A DNA stretch of 64,000 bases from an uncultured SAR116 cluster alpha proteobacterium (GCA_902537945.1 CACBDG010000004.1:1-64000), one strand, 5' to 3'; positions 44,459 to 53,548 are shown, counted from the first letter of the stretch. Program-made: numbers and translations. The notes: generated from the letters alone by a model not told the origin.

Positions 44459-45061
44459 TCAATTTAGACTTAATAAATGTCTTTCAACAAAATCTAACCT
44501 ATCTTGTCCCCAATAAATTTGATCATTTATAATATATGTTGGAGCTCCGAAAACATTTTTTTTAATCGCTAGTTGAGTATATTCTTCAAAAATTTTTTTA
44601 CATTCTTCACTTTTAGCAAACGAAATAATTTTTTTTGAATTTAAATTCATAAGGTTTAATATGTTTATAAGCACATCTTCATTGTCTACATCTTGATTTC
44701 TTACCCACAAACTATTCATAATATTATCGGCAAGCTCAAAATAATTTTCTACTTTTTGAATTTTTCCAGCTATAATTATTAATGACGGAAGAACAGATTT
44801 TGATGGGAAAAATTTTGGTTTTGGATTTAATTTTATATTTAAAAATTTAGACCATCTATTCAATTCTTGTAATCTCAAATTTTGTCTTTGAGGTGGTCTT
44901 TTTGAAACAGGAAGACCTCCTGAAATTGGGAAAATCTCACCATAGTTTACTGGATACATATTTAAATTAACATTGAATTTTTTTATTAATTCCCCTAAAC
45001 GACCATGTCCAAGAAATGTCCAAGGACTTCCATGACTCATAAAATAATCAATTGAAATCAT
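44459..45061 (-). CDS. 2-hydroxychromene-2-carboxylate isomerase-like (DsbA family)
   Basis: The 200-residue DsbA-fold protein has 'SIDYFMSHGSPWTFLGHGRLGELIKKFNVNLNMYPVNYGEIFPISGGLPVSKRPPQRQNLRLQELNRWSKFLNIKLNPKPKFFPSK' and 'FGAPTYIINDQIYWGQDRLDFVERHL'. It lacks the CXXC of disulfide oxidoreductases and has the Ser of 'SPWTF' where HCCA isomerases place their glutathione-activating Ser. That family isomerises 2-hydroxychromene-2-carboxylate with glutathione, but many members act on unknown compounds. Its ATG overlaps the cupin stop as TAATG, so translation is coupled. Confidence 0.85.
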   Translation of the reverse strand: MISIDYFMSHGSPWTFLGHGRLGELIKKFNVNLNMYPVNYGEIFPISGGLPVSKRPPQRQNLRLQELNRWSKFLNIKLNPKPKFFPSKSVLPSLIIIAGKIQKVENYFELADNIMNSLWVRNQDVDNEDVLINILNLMNLNSKKIISFAKSEECKKIFEEYTQLAIKKNVFGAPTYIINDQIYWGQDRLDFVERHLLSLN

Positions 45062-45429
45062 TATGAACCGAATCCAGAACCAGCAGATTTGTAATTTTCT
45101 CTAGGAGGGCTAAAAACATCAAGGATTTTTGCTCCTCCTGGACCAGCTATAATACCATGTTCAACCCCGCCAGGCGTCTGCCAAAAGTCACCCTTTTTAA
45201 TTTCTATTTCTTCGCCACCTTGAATTCTAATTCCAGAACCTTCAATCAAAAATCCCCATTGCTCTTCTGGATGTGAGTGAATTTTACCTTTAGCATTTGG
45301 CTCAATGTCAACCAGAGATAGCATAGCTTGTTCACCACAAAAAATTCTTGTAGAAACTCCTTCTGCAAGTTTTCTTTTTACTCCTGAATCTAAGTCATTT
45401 ATGTTATTAAAATATTTTTTTTGCGACAT
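45061..45429 (-). CDS. Small cupin-domain protein
   Basis: The 122-residue single cupin has motif 1 'PNAKGKIHSHPEEQWGFLIEGSGI' and motif 2 'KKGDFWQTPGGVEHGIIAGPGGAKILDVFSPPRENYK', with His and Glu ligands in 'HSHPEEQWG' and 'EHG'. Function cannot be read from the sequence; such cupins are often isomerases, lyases or binding proteins. Start moved to ATG 45429, since GTGGAG lies 8-9 bases before it. It is the middle gene of a TauD-cupin-isomerase operon. Confidence 0.85.
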   Translation of the reverse strand: MSQKKYFNNINDLDSGVKRKLAEGVSTRIFCGEQAMLSLVDIEPNAKGKIHSHPEEQWGFLIEGSGIRIQGGEEIEIKKGDFWQTPGGVEHGIIAGPGGAKILDVFSPPRENYKSAGSGFGS

Positions 45430-45450
45430 CTTTTTCTCCACTTTTTTTTC

Positions 45451-46314
45451 TTATGACGGTTTGTCTCCTGCAAAAGTAATTCTGTGCATTAATCGTCTTT
45501 GTCCATGGTAATCATTTATAGGATTATGCATTGTACATCTATTATCCCAAATTGCTACAGACCCTGGTTTCCATTGAAATCTACAAGTAAATTCTGATTT
45601 GATTTGATGCTTGTATAAGTACTCTAATATTGGTATACTTTCTTCCTCCGTCATGCCAACAAAATTGGTCGTATGAGCTTCATTAACATATAATGATTTT
45701 CTTTTAGTTTCTGGGTGTGTTCTTACTACTGGATGAATAGCTTTTAATTCATCTCCTTTTAGACCAACTGATGCATGTTTCATAATATCCGATCTGGTTT
45801 TAGCAACACGTGATTTGCCTGAAATATTTACTGCTTCAAGAGTATCTAAAAAATTTTTCATACCCTCAGATAAACTTTCATAAGCCATATATTGATTGGA
45901 CCACTCTGTATCTCCGCCATAATCAGGTGTTTCAATACCATACAGCATTGTTCCCATAGGAGGTTCTTCTTGATAGGTAGTATCACTATGCCAAATTCCA
46001 CCAAAATTGTTTGTGTCAGTTTCCTTTTTCAAAATTGGTGTTATCTCAGGAAAATTTTCTAAACTTTTTACAAAAGGATAAACTATTGGCTTTCCAATTC
46101 TTTCTGCGAATGCTTTTTGAGTGTCTGGACTGAACTTTTGGTCTCTAAAAAATATCACTTGATAAGCTAACAGTGCATCATAAATTTCAGATATAATTTC
46201 ATCAGGCAGATTTTCAGATAAATCAATATTATCTATCTGAGCTCCAAGCGCACCTGCAATAGGATTTACTTTAATTGTCTTAAAATTAATATTCTGATTA
46301 TTATTAATTTTCAT
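45451..46314 (-). CDS. TauD/TfdA family dioxygenase
   Basis: The 287-residue Fe(II)/2-oxoglutarate dioxygenase has 'ALLAYQVIFFRDQKFSPDTQKAFAERIGKP', the HxD motif 'GGIWHSDTTYQEEPPMGTMLYG', 'GGDTEWSNQYMAYESLSEGMKNFL', and distal His and Arg in 'AIWDNRCTMHNPINDYHGQRRLMHRITFAGDKP'. The family includes taurine dioxygenase and 2,4-D dioxygenase. Taurine is one candidate, given a possible sulfonate module at 59-63 kb, but no transporter supports it here. It heads a leftward operon with the cupin and isomerase genes; AAGGAG lies upstream of the ATG. Confidence 0.92.
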   Translation of the reverse strand: MKINNNQNINFKTIKVNPIAGALGAQIDNIDLSENLPDEIISEIYDALLAYQVIFFRDQKFSPDTQKAFAERIGKPIVYPFVKSLENFPEITPILKKETDTNNFGGIWHSDTTYQEEPPMGTMLYGIETPDYGGDTEWSNQYMAYESLSEGMKNFLDTLEAVNISGKSRVAKTRSDIMKHASVGLKGDELKAIHPVVRTHPETKRKSLYVNEAHTTNFVGMTEEESIPILEYLYKHQIKSEFTCRFQWKPGSVAIWDNRCTMHNPINDYHGQRRLMHRITFAGDKPS

Positions 46315-46445
46315 AATTTATTTAGGCTCCTTAAGGTAGAACTAGGAAAACATTCAAATTTTATTTGCACTTATTAAGTTAGTGTTAAATAATTTAAATT
46401 ATAAATAAAAAATAAATTATTTTCAATTTCTACAGAGAAATTTAG

Positions 46446-47489
46446 ATGAAAAAAATCAAATCACCTCACCTTGATGTGAGACCAAACTGGTTAAATAAAT
46501 TAAAAGAACAACCTTTACTTCCTGATCTGAATATTATTGATCCACATCATCATCTTTGGGATGTTGGATTTGGAAAATATTATGTAGAAGAATTGTTGGA
46601 GGACATTGAGACTTCAGGTCATAATATAAAGGCAACTGTTTATATTATGAGTTCATCTAACACAAAGATATATTTACAAGATGGACTTGAAGAATTCAGA
46701 ACTCTCAGTGAAATTGAATTTGCTACAAATGAAGGCAAAAGAGCTGATCTAATACCGGATAATAAAGTTAAGGTAAATGCATCTATAGTTGGATCTCTTG
46801 ATCTAACTTTTGGAAATAAATTGAAACCAGTTATACAAAAAGGTTTAGAAATTAGTGAAGGTCGACTAAAAGGCATAAGAATGCTTTTAGCAGCACATCC
46901 AGACCCTAGAATTAAATCTGGTGCTGTAAATTCTGATTTATCCCTAATGTCACATCCAAAATTTGTTGAAGGTGCAAGATGCTTGCAAGACACAGGACTT
47001 TCACTTGATTTTTGGATATATCACACACAACTAAGTGAAATGGAAAAAATAGCCAGGACACTACCAGAACTTAACATTATTCTTAATCATATTGGAGGAC
47101 CTATTCATCTTGGTGAATATGAGGGAAAGCAAGCCTTAACTCATAGAGAGTGGCGTACGGCTATGATGAGATTATCAAGATTACCAAACATCAAAGTAAA
47201 ATTAGGTGGATTAGGTATGGAAGTTAATGGTGCAAAATTCCATTTAAATCAAAATCCACCAAACTCTTCTCAATTAGCTGATATATGGAAGTCATGGATT
47301 TATGAAACAATTGATATGTTTGGCGTTGAAAGGTGTATGTTTGAAAGTAACTTTCCAGTTGATAAAGGCTCTTGCAGTTATGGTTCGTTATGGAATGCGT
47401 TCAAAATAATTTCAGTAAACATGTCAGATAATGAAAAAAATAAATTGTTTTATGAAAATGCTGCAAAAACATATAAGATAAAATTATGA
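46446..47489 (+). CDS. Amidohydrolase 2 family (COG3618, fuconolactonase-like)
   Basis: The 347-residue TIM-barrel hydrolase has the metal motif 'NIIDPHHHLWDVGFGKYYVEELLEDI', 'VGSLDLTFGNKLKPVIQKGLE', 'LKGIRMLLAAHPDPRIKSG', 'LNIILNHIGGPIHLGEYEG', 'NIKVKLGGLGM' and 'RCMFESNFPVDKGSCSYGSLWNAF'. COG3618 includes L-fuconolactone and L-rhamnonolactone hydrolases, and 2-pyrone-4,6-dicarboxylate lactonase relatives. It could supply the acid for the UxaA-SDR-FAH pathway 14 kb away, though that is inference. It is followed 22 bases later by an LLM flavoprotein. Confidence 0.9.
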   Translation: MKKIKSPHLDVRPNWLNKLKEQPLLPDLNIIDPHHHLWDVGFGKYYVEELLEDIETSGHNIKATVYIMSSSNTKIYLQDGLEEFRTLSEIEFATNEGKRADLIPDNKVKVNASIVGSLDLTFGNKLKPVIQKGLEISEGRLKGIRMLLAAHPDPRIKSGAVNSDLSLMSHPKFVEGARCLQDTGLSLDFWIYHTQLSEMEKIARTLPELNIILNHIGGPIHLGEYEGKQALTHREWRTAMMRLSRLPNIKVKLGGLGMEVNGAKFHLNQNPPNSSQLADIWKSWIYETIDMFGVERCMFESNFPVDKGSCSYGSLWNAFKIISVNMSDNEKNKLFYENAAKTYKIKL

Positions 47490-47511
47490 TAATTAATTTT
47501 AGGCAAATTTT

Positions 47512-48546
47512 ATGAAAGTTTCAATTCTTGAACAATCGGTTTCAGTTGAAGGAAAGCCACAGTCAGTAACAATAAAAGATAGCATAAATTTAGCAAAAAA
47601 AGCCGAAAAACTTGGTTACAAAAGATTTTGGGTTTCAGAACACCATAACCATCCTACAATTATTGGGACTGCACCTGAAATATTGATGGCAGCCATAGCA
47701 TGTAACACATCTTCAATAAGGATTGGAAGCGCAGGCATAATGTTACCTCATTATTCACCACTTAAAGTTGCAGAACAATTTAGAGTTTTAGAAGCAATAG
47801 CCCCTAACAGAATTGATTTAGGTTTGGGAAGAGCACCAGGTTCTGATGGAAGAACTGCATTAGCATTAAATCCAAACAGCAGGAGTGATAGTGAACATTT
47901 TCCAAGTCATGTAAGGGATCTAATAGCATGGGTTTCAAACGAAAAGTTAATCGAAGGTCATCCATTTAGACATTTAATCGCTCAGCCTATTTCAGATACT
48001 ATTCCAGAAATTTGGATGCTTGGAACATCTAATTACGGTGCTCAGTTAGCAGCTTACTTGGGTATTCCATATTGTTTTGCACATTTCATTACAGATGGAC
48101 AAGGACTGAAAGAAGCTTTGGAAATTTATAGATCTGAATTTCGTCCGTCAAAAAAATTCTCTAACCCTTTAATTAATGTATGTATGTGGGCCTTAACTGC
48201 AAATACAAATGAAGAGGCAAAATATTTATTTGCATCTAGAGCTGCATGGAAGATTGGAAGAAATTATGGTCAACTTGGATCTATTACTGATCCTGATAAT
48301 GCCTTGAGTATTATCAATGATAATGGTTGGACTGAACAATATCAAAATATGTATCAAAACTCATTGGTGGGTGACGCAAATATAACAAAGGATAAAATTT
48401 CTAAACTAGTAGAAGAAAATAATATTGATGAGATTGCTATTTTAACTTGGTGTCACAACGAAAATCATCGTATTAAATCTTACGAAATTTTTGCAAATGC
48501 TTTTGAATTATCTGAAAAAAAAGAGTCTGAAAAATCTGTCGTATAA
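47512..48546 (+). CDS. LLM-class flavin-dependent oxidoreductase (luciferase-like)
   Basis: The 344-residue bacterial-luciferase-like monooxygenase has 'GYKRFWVSEHHNHPTIIGTAPEILMAAIACNTSSIRIGSAGIMLPHYSPLKVAEQFRVLEAIAPNRIDLGLGRAPGSDGRTALAL', the typical YhbW/MsnO8 subgroup pattern, and 'PEIWMLGTSNYGAQLAAYLGIPYCFAHFI'. These use FMNH2 or F420 to oxidise diverse substrates. The substrate is unknown. It lies downstream of the amidohydrolase in the same direction. Confidence 0.92.
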   Translation: MKVSILEQSVSVEGKPQSVTIKDSINLAKKAEKLGYKRFWVSEHHNHPTIIGTAPEILMAAIACNTSSIRIGSAGIMLPHYSPLKVAEQFRVLEAIAPNRIDLGLGRAPGSDGRTALALNPNSRSDSEHFPSHVRDLIAWVSNEKLIEGHPFRHLIAQPISDTIPEIWMLGTSNYGAQLAAYLGIPYCFAHFITDGQGLKEALEIYRSEFRPSKKFSNPLINVCMWALTANTNEEAKYLFASRAAWKIGRNYGQLGSITDPDNALSIINDNGWTEQYQNMYQNSLVGDANITKDKISKLVEENNIDEIAILTWCHNENHRIKSYEIFANAFELSEKKESEKSVV

Positions 48547-48599
48547 ATTGAATTTAGAAAAAAAACTCTTATATAAATAACAAAATCGTGGAGTAAAAA

Positions 48600-49202
48600 T
48601 TGTTTTCTATTAGTGAACCTGTATACAAATTAAAAGTTTTTTTTATATTTATATTTATATTATTCCTAAGTGCTTGTAGTAAAATTGATATGAAACAATT
48701 TGAAAATAATACTCCTAAACTAGATTTATTTTCTTTTTTTGAAGGTAAAACTATAGCTTATGGCATTTTTGAAGATAGATTTGGGAATTTAAAAAGACAG
48801 TTTAGAGTTAACATTACTGGGAAGATAGAGAATAATACCTTAACTCTTGACGAAGATTTTTTATATGATGATGGTGAACAAGCAAATCGTATTTGGAAAA
48901 TTAAAAAAATCACTGATAAAAATAAAGTCATATATCAAGGACAAGCTGATGATATTGAAGGTGAAGCCTCTGGATCTATTTCGGGTAATACACTTAATTG
49001 GTCTTATGATATTTATCTAAATATCAAAGGTTCAAATATTAAAGTTCACTTTAACGATTGGATCTATAAACAAAGTGAAGATTTAGCAATTAATAGAGCT
49101 TACGTAAGTAAATTGGGTATTAATATTGGATCAGTTACATTAGTTTTTTTAAGAGGTAAAACTGCAACTCAAATAGGACCCTTAAATCTCAAAAACTGGT
49201 AA
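48600..49202 (+). CDS. DUF3833 lipoprotein
   Basis: The 200-residue protein has a long hydrophobic signal ('LKVFFIFIFILFLSAC') ending in a lipobox LSAC, so it should be lipid-anchored. The mature part, 'LDLFSFFEGKTIAYGIFEDRFGNLKRQFRVNITGKIENNTLTLDEDFLYDDGEQANRIWKI...GEASGSISGNTLNWSYDIYL', is the DUF3833 beta-barrel-like domain. Start is TTG at 48600 with GTGGAG upstream. It is followed directly by a chalcone-isomerase-like gene, its usual neighbour in other proteobacteria, where these genes cluster with fatty-acid modification enzymes. No function is established. Confidence 0.88.
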   Translation: MFSISEPVYKLKVFFIFIFILFLSACSKIDMKQFENNTPKLDLFSFFEGKTIAYGIFEDRFGNLKRQFRVNITGKIENNTLTLDEDFLYDDGEQANRIWKIKKITDKNKVIYQGQADDIEGEASGSISGNTLNWSYDIYLNIKGSNIKVHFNDWIYKQSEDLAINRAYVSKLGINIGSVTLVFLRGKTATQIGPLNLKNW

Positions 49203-49208
49203 TATTTG

Positions 49209-49766
49209 ATGTTTAATAAATTTTGTTTAATTTTCACACTAATTATTCTTTCATATTCTAACTTAGTATACTCAAATCCCAAAAACACAATTGGGGAAGA
49301 TCAAAAAACTATAAATATATTGAATAATTATTTTTCAAAACAAACTATTGTAGGAAAAGCTAATTTTCAATTTCTTTTTTGGAATATGTATGATGCAAAA
49401 CTTGTAAGTGAAAGTGGCAGCTATCCCTCAGATAAGTTTGCTTTAATTTTAAAATATAATAAAAATTTTTCCAAAAAAAGTGTTGTTGACGAAACCATCA
49501 ATCAACTAAAAAAGCAAAAAACATTCAATGAAAAAGAATTAAAAGAAATTAATGCTTTATTAAATAAAGCATTCAGAGAGATAAAGAAAAATAATAAATT
49601 CATAGGTATCAAAAATAACGATGAAGCAATATTTTATTTCCAAAATGAAAAAGTATTAGAAACTGACAACTCTGAGTTTATAAAGATTTTTTTTGATATT
49701 TGGTTAAGAGAAAATAGTCAAAACCCAAAATTCACTCAAGAATTGTTGGGAAAAACTAGAGGATAG
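49209..49766 (+). CDS. Chalcone isomerase-like periplasmic protein
   Basis: The 185-residue exported protein has a signal peptide ('FCLIFTLIILSYSNLVYS') and a chalcone-isomerase-like fold: 'VGKANFQFLFWNMYDAKLVSESGSYPSDKFALILKYNKNFSKKSVVDETINQLKKQ' and 'FFDIWLRENSQNPKFTQELLGKTRG'. In plants the fold binds fatty acids or isomerises chalcones; bacterial members are not enzymatically defined. It pairs with DUF3833 upstream (6-base gap) and yciB downstream. ATG 49209 follows the track TTG by one codon. Confidence 0.87.
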   Translation: MFNKFCLIFTLIILSYSNLVYSNPKNTIGEDQKTINILNNYFSKQTIVGKANFQFLFWNMYDAKLVSESGSYPSDKFALILKYNKNFSKKSVVDETINQLKKQKTFNEKELKEINALLNKAFREIKKNNKFIGIKNNDEAIFYFQNEKVLETDNSEFIKIFFDIWLRENSQNPKFTQELLGKTRG

Positions 49767-49770
49767 TTAC

Positions 49771-50310
49771 GTGCGATTAAGTGCATTTTTTTTTGAAATT
49801 GTACCTTTATCAGGTTTTTTTTTAGGAGCGCAATATTACACTTTAATTGTTGCTGCTATCATATCACTAATTCTTGGTCTTATGGTTATGCTAGTGTTCT
49901 ATGTCATAGAAAAACGCATATCCAAATTTCAAATATTTGGAATTTGCATGTCTGCTCTTTTTACTTTTTTTGCATATTCTTTTAATGACGATGAGTTTGT
50001 AAAAATTCAACCAACAATTTTTAATGGCTTTTTTAGTGCTGTTTTACTTTTTGGCATATTTTATAAGAAGGCAATGATGAAACAATTTTTTGGATCTCAA
50101 TTTTCTCTTAATGATGAAACCTGGTATAAACTTAGTTTGAGATGGGGTTTGTTTTTTTTATTTCTTACAATTATAAATGAAATATCTTGGAGGTTTCTTG
50201 AAACTGAGGATTGGGTTTTTATCAAAGTTTTTGTATTATCGCCTTTAGTTGGAATTTTTATGTTGTGCCAGTTGCCAATTACATTAAAAGGAAGAATTAA
50301 AACCAAATAA
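49771..50310 (+). CDS. yciB: Inner membrane septation protein YciB/IspZ
   Basis: The 179-residue protein has five predicted membrane helices. The pattern 'YTLIVAAIISLILGLMVMLVFYVIEKR', 'PTIFNGFFSAVLLFGIFYKKAMMKQFFG', 'WYKLSLRWGLFFLFLTIINEISWRFLETEDWVFIKVFVLSPLVGIFMLCQLP' matches YciB / intracellular septation protein A, linked to envelope integrity and cell division. The start is GTG at 49771, 4 bases after the chalcone-isomerase-like stop, so the genes are likely co-translated. No ribosome site is obvious. Confidence 0.88.
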   Translation: MRLSAFFFEIVPLSGFFLGAQYYTLIVAAIISLILGLMVMLVFYVIEKRISKFQIFGICMSALFTFFAYSFNDDEFVKIQPTIFNGFFSAVLLFGIFYKKAMMKQFFGSQFSLNDETWYKLSLRWGLFFLFLTIINEISWRFLETEDWVFIKVFVLSPLVGIFMLCQLPITLKGRIKTK

Positions 50311-50344
50311 AGCAAATTAAAAACAAGTATCATGGAGGCATTAA

Positions 50345-51499
50345 ATGAAAATAAAGATAATTGATGTTAAAGTCCATGTTATTAAATCATCATTAGAAAT
50401 ACCTTTTGCATTTTCTCAAGGATGGGTAAATGTAAGGTCTGCGACACTTGTAGAAATACAAACAAACTCTGGTTTAGTTGGCTGGGGGGAAGCATTTTGT
50501 CAAGGATTAGAACCACCCGAAATCTCAGCAGCTGTAATTGAAAATGCTCTAAAGCCTATTTTATTAGATCAGTCCCCATTAAATATAGAAGTCCTGTGGC
50601 ACAAAATGTACAATTCTACAAGAGATTATGGAAGAAAAGGATCTGTAGTATCTGGCATAAGTGCAGTGGATATAGCATTATGGGATATTGCAGGCAAATA
50701 TTACGACCAACCCGTATATCAATTATTAGGAGGTGCATTTAGAAAAAAAATTAAACCTTATGCAACTGGTTTTTACAGAATAAAAGGTAAAGGTGAAGCA
50801 AGCAGATTAGCAGAAGAAGCTTTATCTCACTACGAAAATGGTTTTGATCATATGAAGGTTAAACTTGGTTTTGGAATAGACGACGACCTGAAGTGTATGG
50901 AAAGCATCGGTCATGCTCTGAAAAATAAAAATGTTACTCTTATGATTGATACTAATCACGCTTATGGAAGATCTGAGGCACTGACATTAGGAAAAAACTT
51001 ACAGAGTTATAAATTACGCTGGTATGAAGAACCAGTTGTTCCTGAGGATATTAAAGGTTATGCAGAATTGAGATCTAAGTTAGACATTCCTATTGCAGGA
51101 GGTGAGAATGAGCATACTCTATTTGGATTTAAATCACTTTTCGAAAATAATGCAATTGACATTGCACAACCTGATATTGGGTCATGTGGCGGTATTACAG
51201 GAGCAAAACATATTATTAATTTAGCACATAGTTTTGGTGTAGAGGTTAATCCTCATGTATGGGGTTCAGCAATTGCTCAAGCTGCATCTATTCAAGTTAT
51301 TGCCTCAATTCCAGCAACCCATTTCTCAATTTTTGCTAGAGAGCCTATTTTAGAATATGATCAATCAAGTCATCCCTTTAGAAGAGAATTACTTTCAGAA
51401 CCCTTTGAGCTTGTGAGTGGCATGATAAATATTCCAGATAATAAAGGTTTAGGAATTGAGGTTAATCTAGAAACTATTAAAAAATTCAAAACTAATTGA
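50345..51499 (+). CDS. Enolase-superfamily enzyme, D-galactarolactone cycloisomerase-like
   Basis: The 384-residue mandelate racemase / muconate lactonising enzyme has the catalytic Lys in 'GFDHMKVKLGFGIDDDLKCM', metal Asp in 'LMIDTNHAYGRSEALTLG', Glu in 'RWYEEPVVPED' and 'IAGGENEHTLFGFK', and His base in 'VEVNPHVWGSAIAQAA'. 'YATGFYR', 'MIDTNHAY' and the ending 'EPILEYDQSSHPFRRELLSEPFELVSGMINIPDNKGLGIEVN' closely resemble Agrobacterium Gci, which acts in galacturonate breakdown by galactarate lactone. The preceding region has a GGAGG site. The alpha/beta hydrolase and exporter that follow form an operon with it. Confidence 0.88.
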   Translation: MKIKIIDVKVHVIKSSLEIPFAFSQGWVNVRSATLVEIQTNSGLVGWGEAFCQGLEPPEISAAVIENALKPILLDQSPLNIEVLWHKMYNSTRDYGRKGSVVSGISAVDIALWDIAGKYYDQPVYQLLGGAFRKKIKPYATGFYRIKGKGEASRLAEEALSHYENGFDHMKVKLGFGIDDDLKCMESIGHALKNKNVTLMIDTNHAYGRSEALTLGKNLQSYKLRWYEEPVVPEDIKGYAELRSKLDIPIAGGENEHTLFGFKSLFENNAIDIAQPDIGSCGGITGAKHIINLAHSFGVEVNPHVWGSAIAQAASIQVIASIPATHFSIFAREPILEYDQSSHPFRRELLSEPFELVSGMINIPDNKGLGIEVNLETIKKFKTN

Positions 51500-52620
51500 A
51501 ACAAATCATGATTGAACTTTTAGACCCAATAATCAAATCACATAATGTAGAAATCTCAAATGGTCTCAATGTTCATTATTTAGAGGCAAATTCAAACAAA
51601 TCTCAAAAACCAACGGCTCTTCTTCTGCATGGGTTTCCCGAATTAAGTTTTAGTTGGAGAAAAATTATACCTTTTTTAGCTGCTGAAGGTTTTAGGGTTA
51701 TTGCACCTGATATGAGGGGATATGGCCAAACCTTAGGTGGGGGAAAAGAATTTCATGCCGACATATCTGAATATCGATTATTAAACTTAAGCACAGATAT
51801 AATAAGTCTTATGAGTTCTTTAAATCTTGATAAAATTGATTTATTGGTTGGACATGATGCAGGTTCATCAGTTGCTGCAGTGTCAGCTATAATCAGACCA
51901 GACATCTTTAAATCTTTAGTTATGATGAGTGCTCCATACGCTGGAACTCCAAATATAAATAGTAGTTTGACATATGAAGATCCTATTCACAAAGAATTAA
52001 AAAAATTAGACCCTCCTAGAAAACACTACCAATGGTATTATTCTACAATTGAAGCCAACAAAGATATGCACTTAGAAAAAAAAGAACTACATAAATTTTT
52101 AAGAGCTTACTATCATATGAAAAGTGCAAACTGGAAAAAGAACATTCCTTACAATTTGAATTCTTGGAATGCGGAAAACTTAGCTAAAATGCCAGAGTAT
52201 TACATTATGCACCTTAACGATGATATGGTCCAAAGTGTAATGCCGCACTATCCACAGTCAAATTGTTATGAAAATTGGTTAAATGATCAAGAATTAGAAG
52301 TTTACACCAACAGCTTTTTAAAAAATAGTTTTCAACCTGCATTAAACTGGTATAGGTGCATGACCTCAAATGTTCTTAATAGTGATTTAAGAATTTTTTC
52401 TGGCAAAAAGATTGAAGTTCCATCTTGTTTTATTGCAGGTGAAAAAGATTGGGGTATTTACCAAAAACCTGGAGCATTAGAAATAATGGAAAATAATTTG
52501 TGTTTGCATTATAAGGGCAGACATATTATCCAGAATGCTGGACATTGGGTTCAACAAGAAAATCATGTCGATGTAGCAAAAACTTTAATAGATTTTTTTA
52601 AAAATAATAATTTATTTTAG
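51496..52620 (+). CDS. Alpha/beta hydrolase, epoxide hydrolase / haloalkane dehalogenase-like
   Basis: The 374-residue hydrolase has the oxyanion motif 'ALLLHGFPELSFSWRKIIPFL', 'VIAPDMRGYGQTLGGG', the nucleophile elbow 'LVGHDAGSSVAAVSA' with Asp (not Ser), a cap domain, 'IAGEKDWGIYQ' and catalytic His in 'NAGHWVQQENHVDVAKTLIDFF'. An Asp nucleophile marks epoxide hydrolases, haloalkane dehalogenases and fluoroacetate dehalogenases. The TTG at 51496 overlaps the previous stop as TTGA; ATG 51508 is an equal alternative, and neither has a ribosome site. Translational coupling to the cycloisomerase is likely. Confidence 0.88.
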   Translation: MKQIMIELLDPIIKSHNVEISNGLNVHYLEANSNKSQKPTALLLHGFPELSFSWRKIIPFLAAEGFRVIAPDMRGYGQTLGGGKEFHADISEYRLLNLSTDIISLMSSLNLDKIDLLVGHDAGSSVAAVSAIIRPDIFKSLVMMSAPYAGTPNINSSLTYEDPIHKELKKLDPPRKHYQWYYSTIEANKDMHLEKKELHKFLRAYYHMKSANWKKNIPYNLNSWNAENLAKMPEYYIMHLNDDMVQSVMPHYPQSNCYENWLNDQELEVYTNSFLKNSFQPALNWYRCMTSNVLNSDLRIFSGKKIEVPSCFIAGEKDWGIYQKPGALEIMENNLCLHYKGRHIIQNAGHWVQQENHVDVAKTLIDFFKNNNLF

Positions 52621-52628
52621 GAACTATT

Positions 52629-53522
52629 TTGAACTTCTCTTTATCTGGAAATCTTTTTAAGGGAATTGGAATAGCCACTATTGGTGCATTAGTTTTATCT
52701 CCAGACACCTTGTTTATGAGATGGTCTGGAATGGACGCATGGTCAATGCTGACGTGGCGAGGCTTTGAAATGGGATTAATGCTTATCTTATTTTCTAGCT
52801 GTTTTGGAATTTATAGAAAAAATTTTAAAAAAGTTTTTTCAAGAGTTGGTATCTGGATAATGTTATCTCAGATATTAAGCTCTATATTTTTCACGTATGG
52901 TGTTGCTGAAACTTCAGTATCTTTAATTTTATTTTGTCTAGCAACCTCTCCAATATTTGCCTCTATATTTTCAATTTTTATTCTTAAAGAAAAAACAACA
53001 TCTTCGACATGGATAACTGCATTTTTTGCATTGATCGGAGTTGGGATTTCTGTGGCAAATGGTGAAAATGTATTAAACGCTCCTCAAGGTAGTGTTTTAA
53101 TTGGTACAATATGTGGCATTAGTGCTTCAGCTACATTAGGCTTGAGTTTAGTTTTTTTAAGAAGCAAACCAGAGATACCAGCTATGACAGTTACTGGAAT
53201 AAGTTCATTTGGTTATGGTATTATTGGATTATTTATTGTTTCGCCAGATCTTCTTTTTAAAGGTGATATAATTGCAATTTCTTTATCTGGATTAATAATC
53301 CTTCCAATATCTTTTGCATGCTTAACTTTTGCAACTAGGTACACTCAAGCTTCAAATATCGGACTTTTAATGCTTTTAGAAACTTCTCTGGGTCCATTTT
53401 GGGTATGGCTTGGCACAAATGAAACTCCAAATATCTATATGATAGTTGGTGGAGTCATAGTTATTTTTAGTCTTGCTTGGTATATTTTAGTAGATCAAAT
53501 AAAAATTTCTTTTTCAAAATAA
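52629..53522 (+). CDS. EamA/DMT family transporter
   Basis: The 297-residue protein has ten predicted membrane helices in two EamA repeats: 'IGALVLSPDTLFMRWSGMDAWSMLTWRGFEMGLMLI', 'VAETSVSLILFCLATSPIFASIFSIFILKEKTTSSTWITAFFALIGVGI', then 'FATRYTQASNIGLLMLLETSLGPFWVWLGTNETPNIYMIVGGVIVIFSLAWYIL'. The drug/metabolite transporter superfamily mostly exports small metabolites. Start is TTG with AGGAACT upstream, 8 bases after the hydrolase gene. It converges on the HIT gene. Confidence 0.9.
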   Translation: MNFSLSGNLFKGIGIATIGALVLSPDTLFMRWSGMDAWSMLTWRGFEMGLMLILFSSCFGIYRKNFKKVFSRVGIWIMLSQILSSIFFTYGVAETSVSLILFCLATSPIFASIFSIFILKEKTTSSTWITAFFALIGVGISVANGENVLNAPQGSVLIGTICGISASATLGLSLVFLRSKPEIPAMTVTGISSFGYGIIGLFIVSPDLLFKGDIIAISLSGLIILPISFACLTFATRYTQASNIGLLMLLETSLGPFWVWLGTNETPNIYMIVGGVIVIFSLAWYILVDQIKISFSK

Positions 53523-53548
53523 ATTGATTTATATAAAATTTGGAAAAA

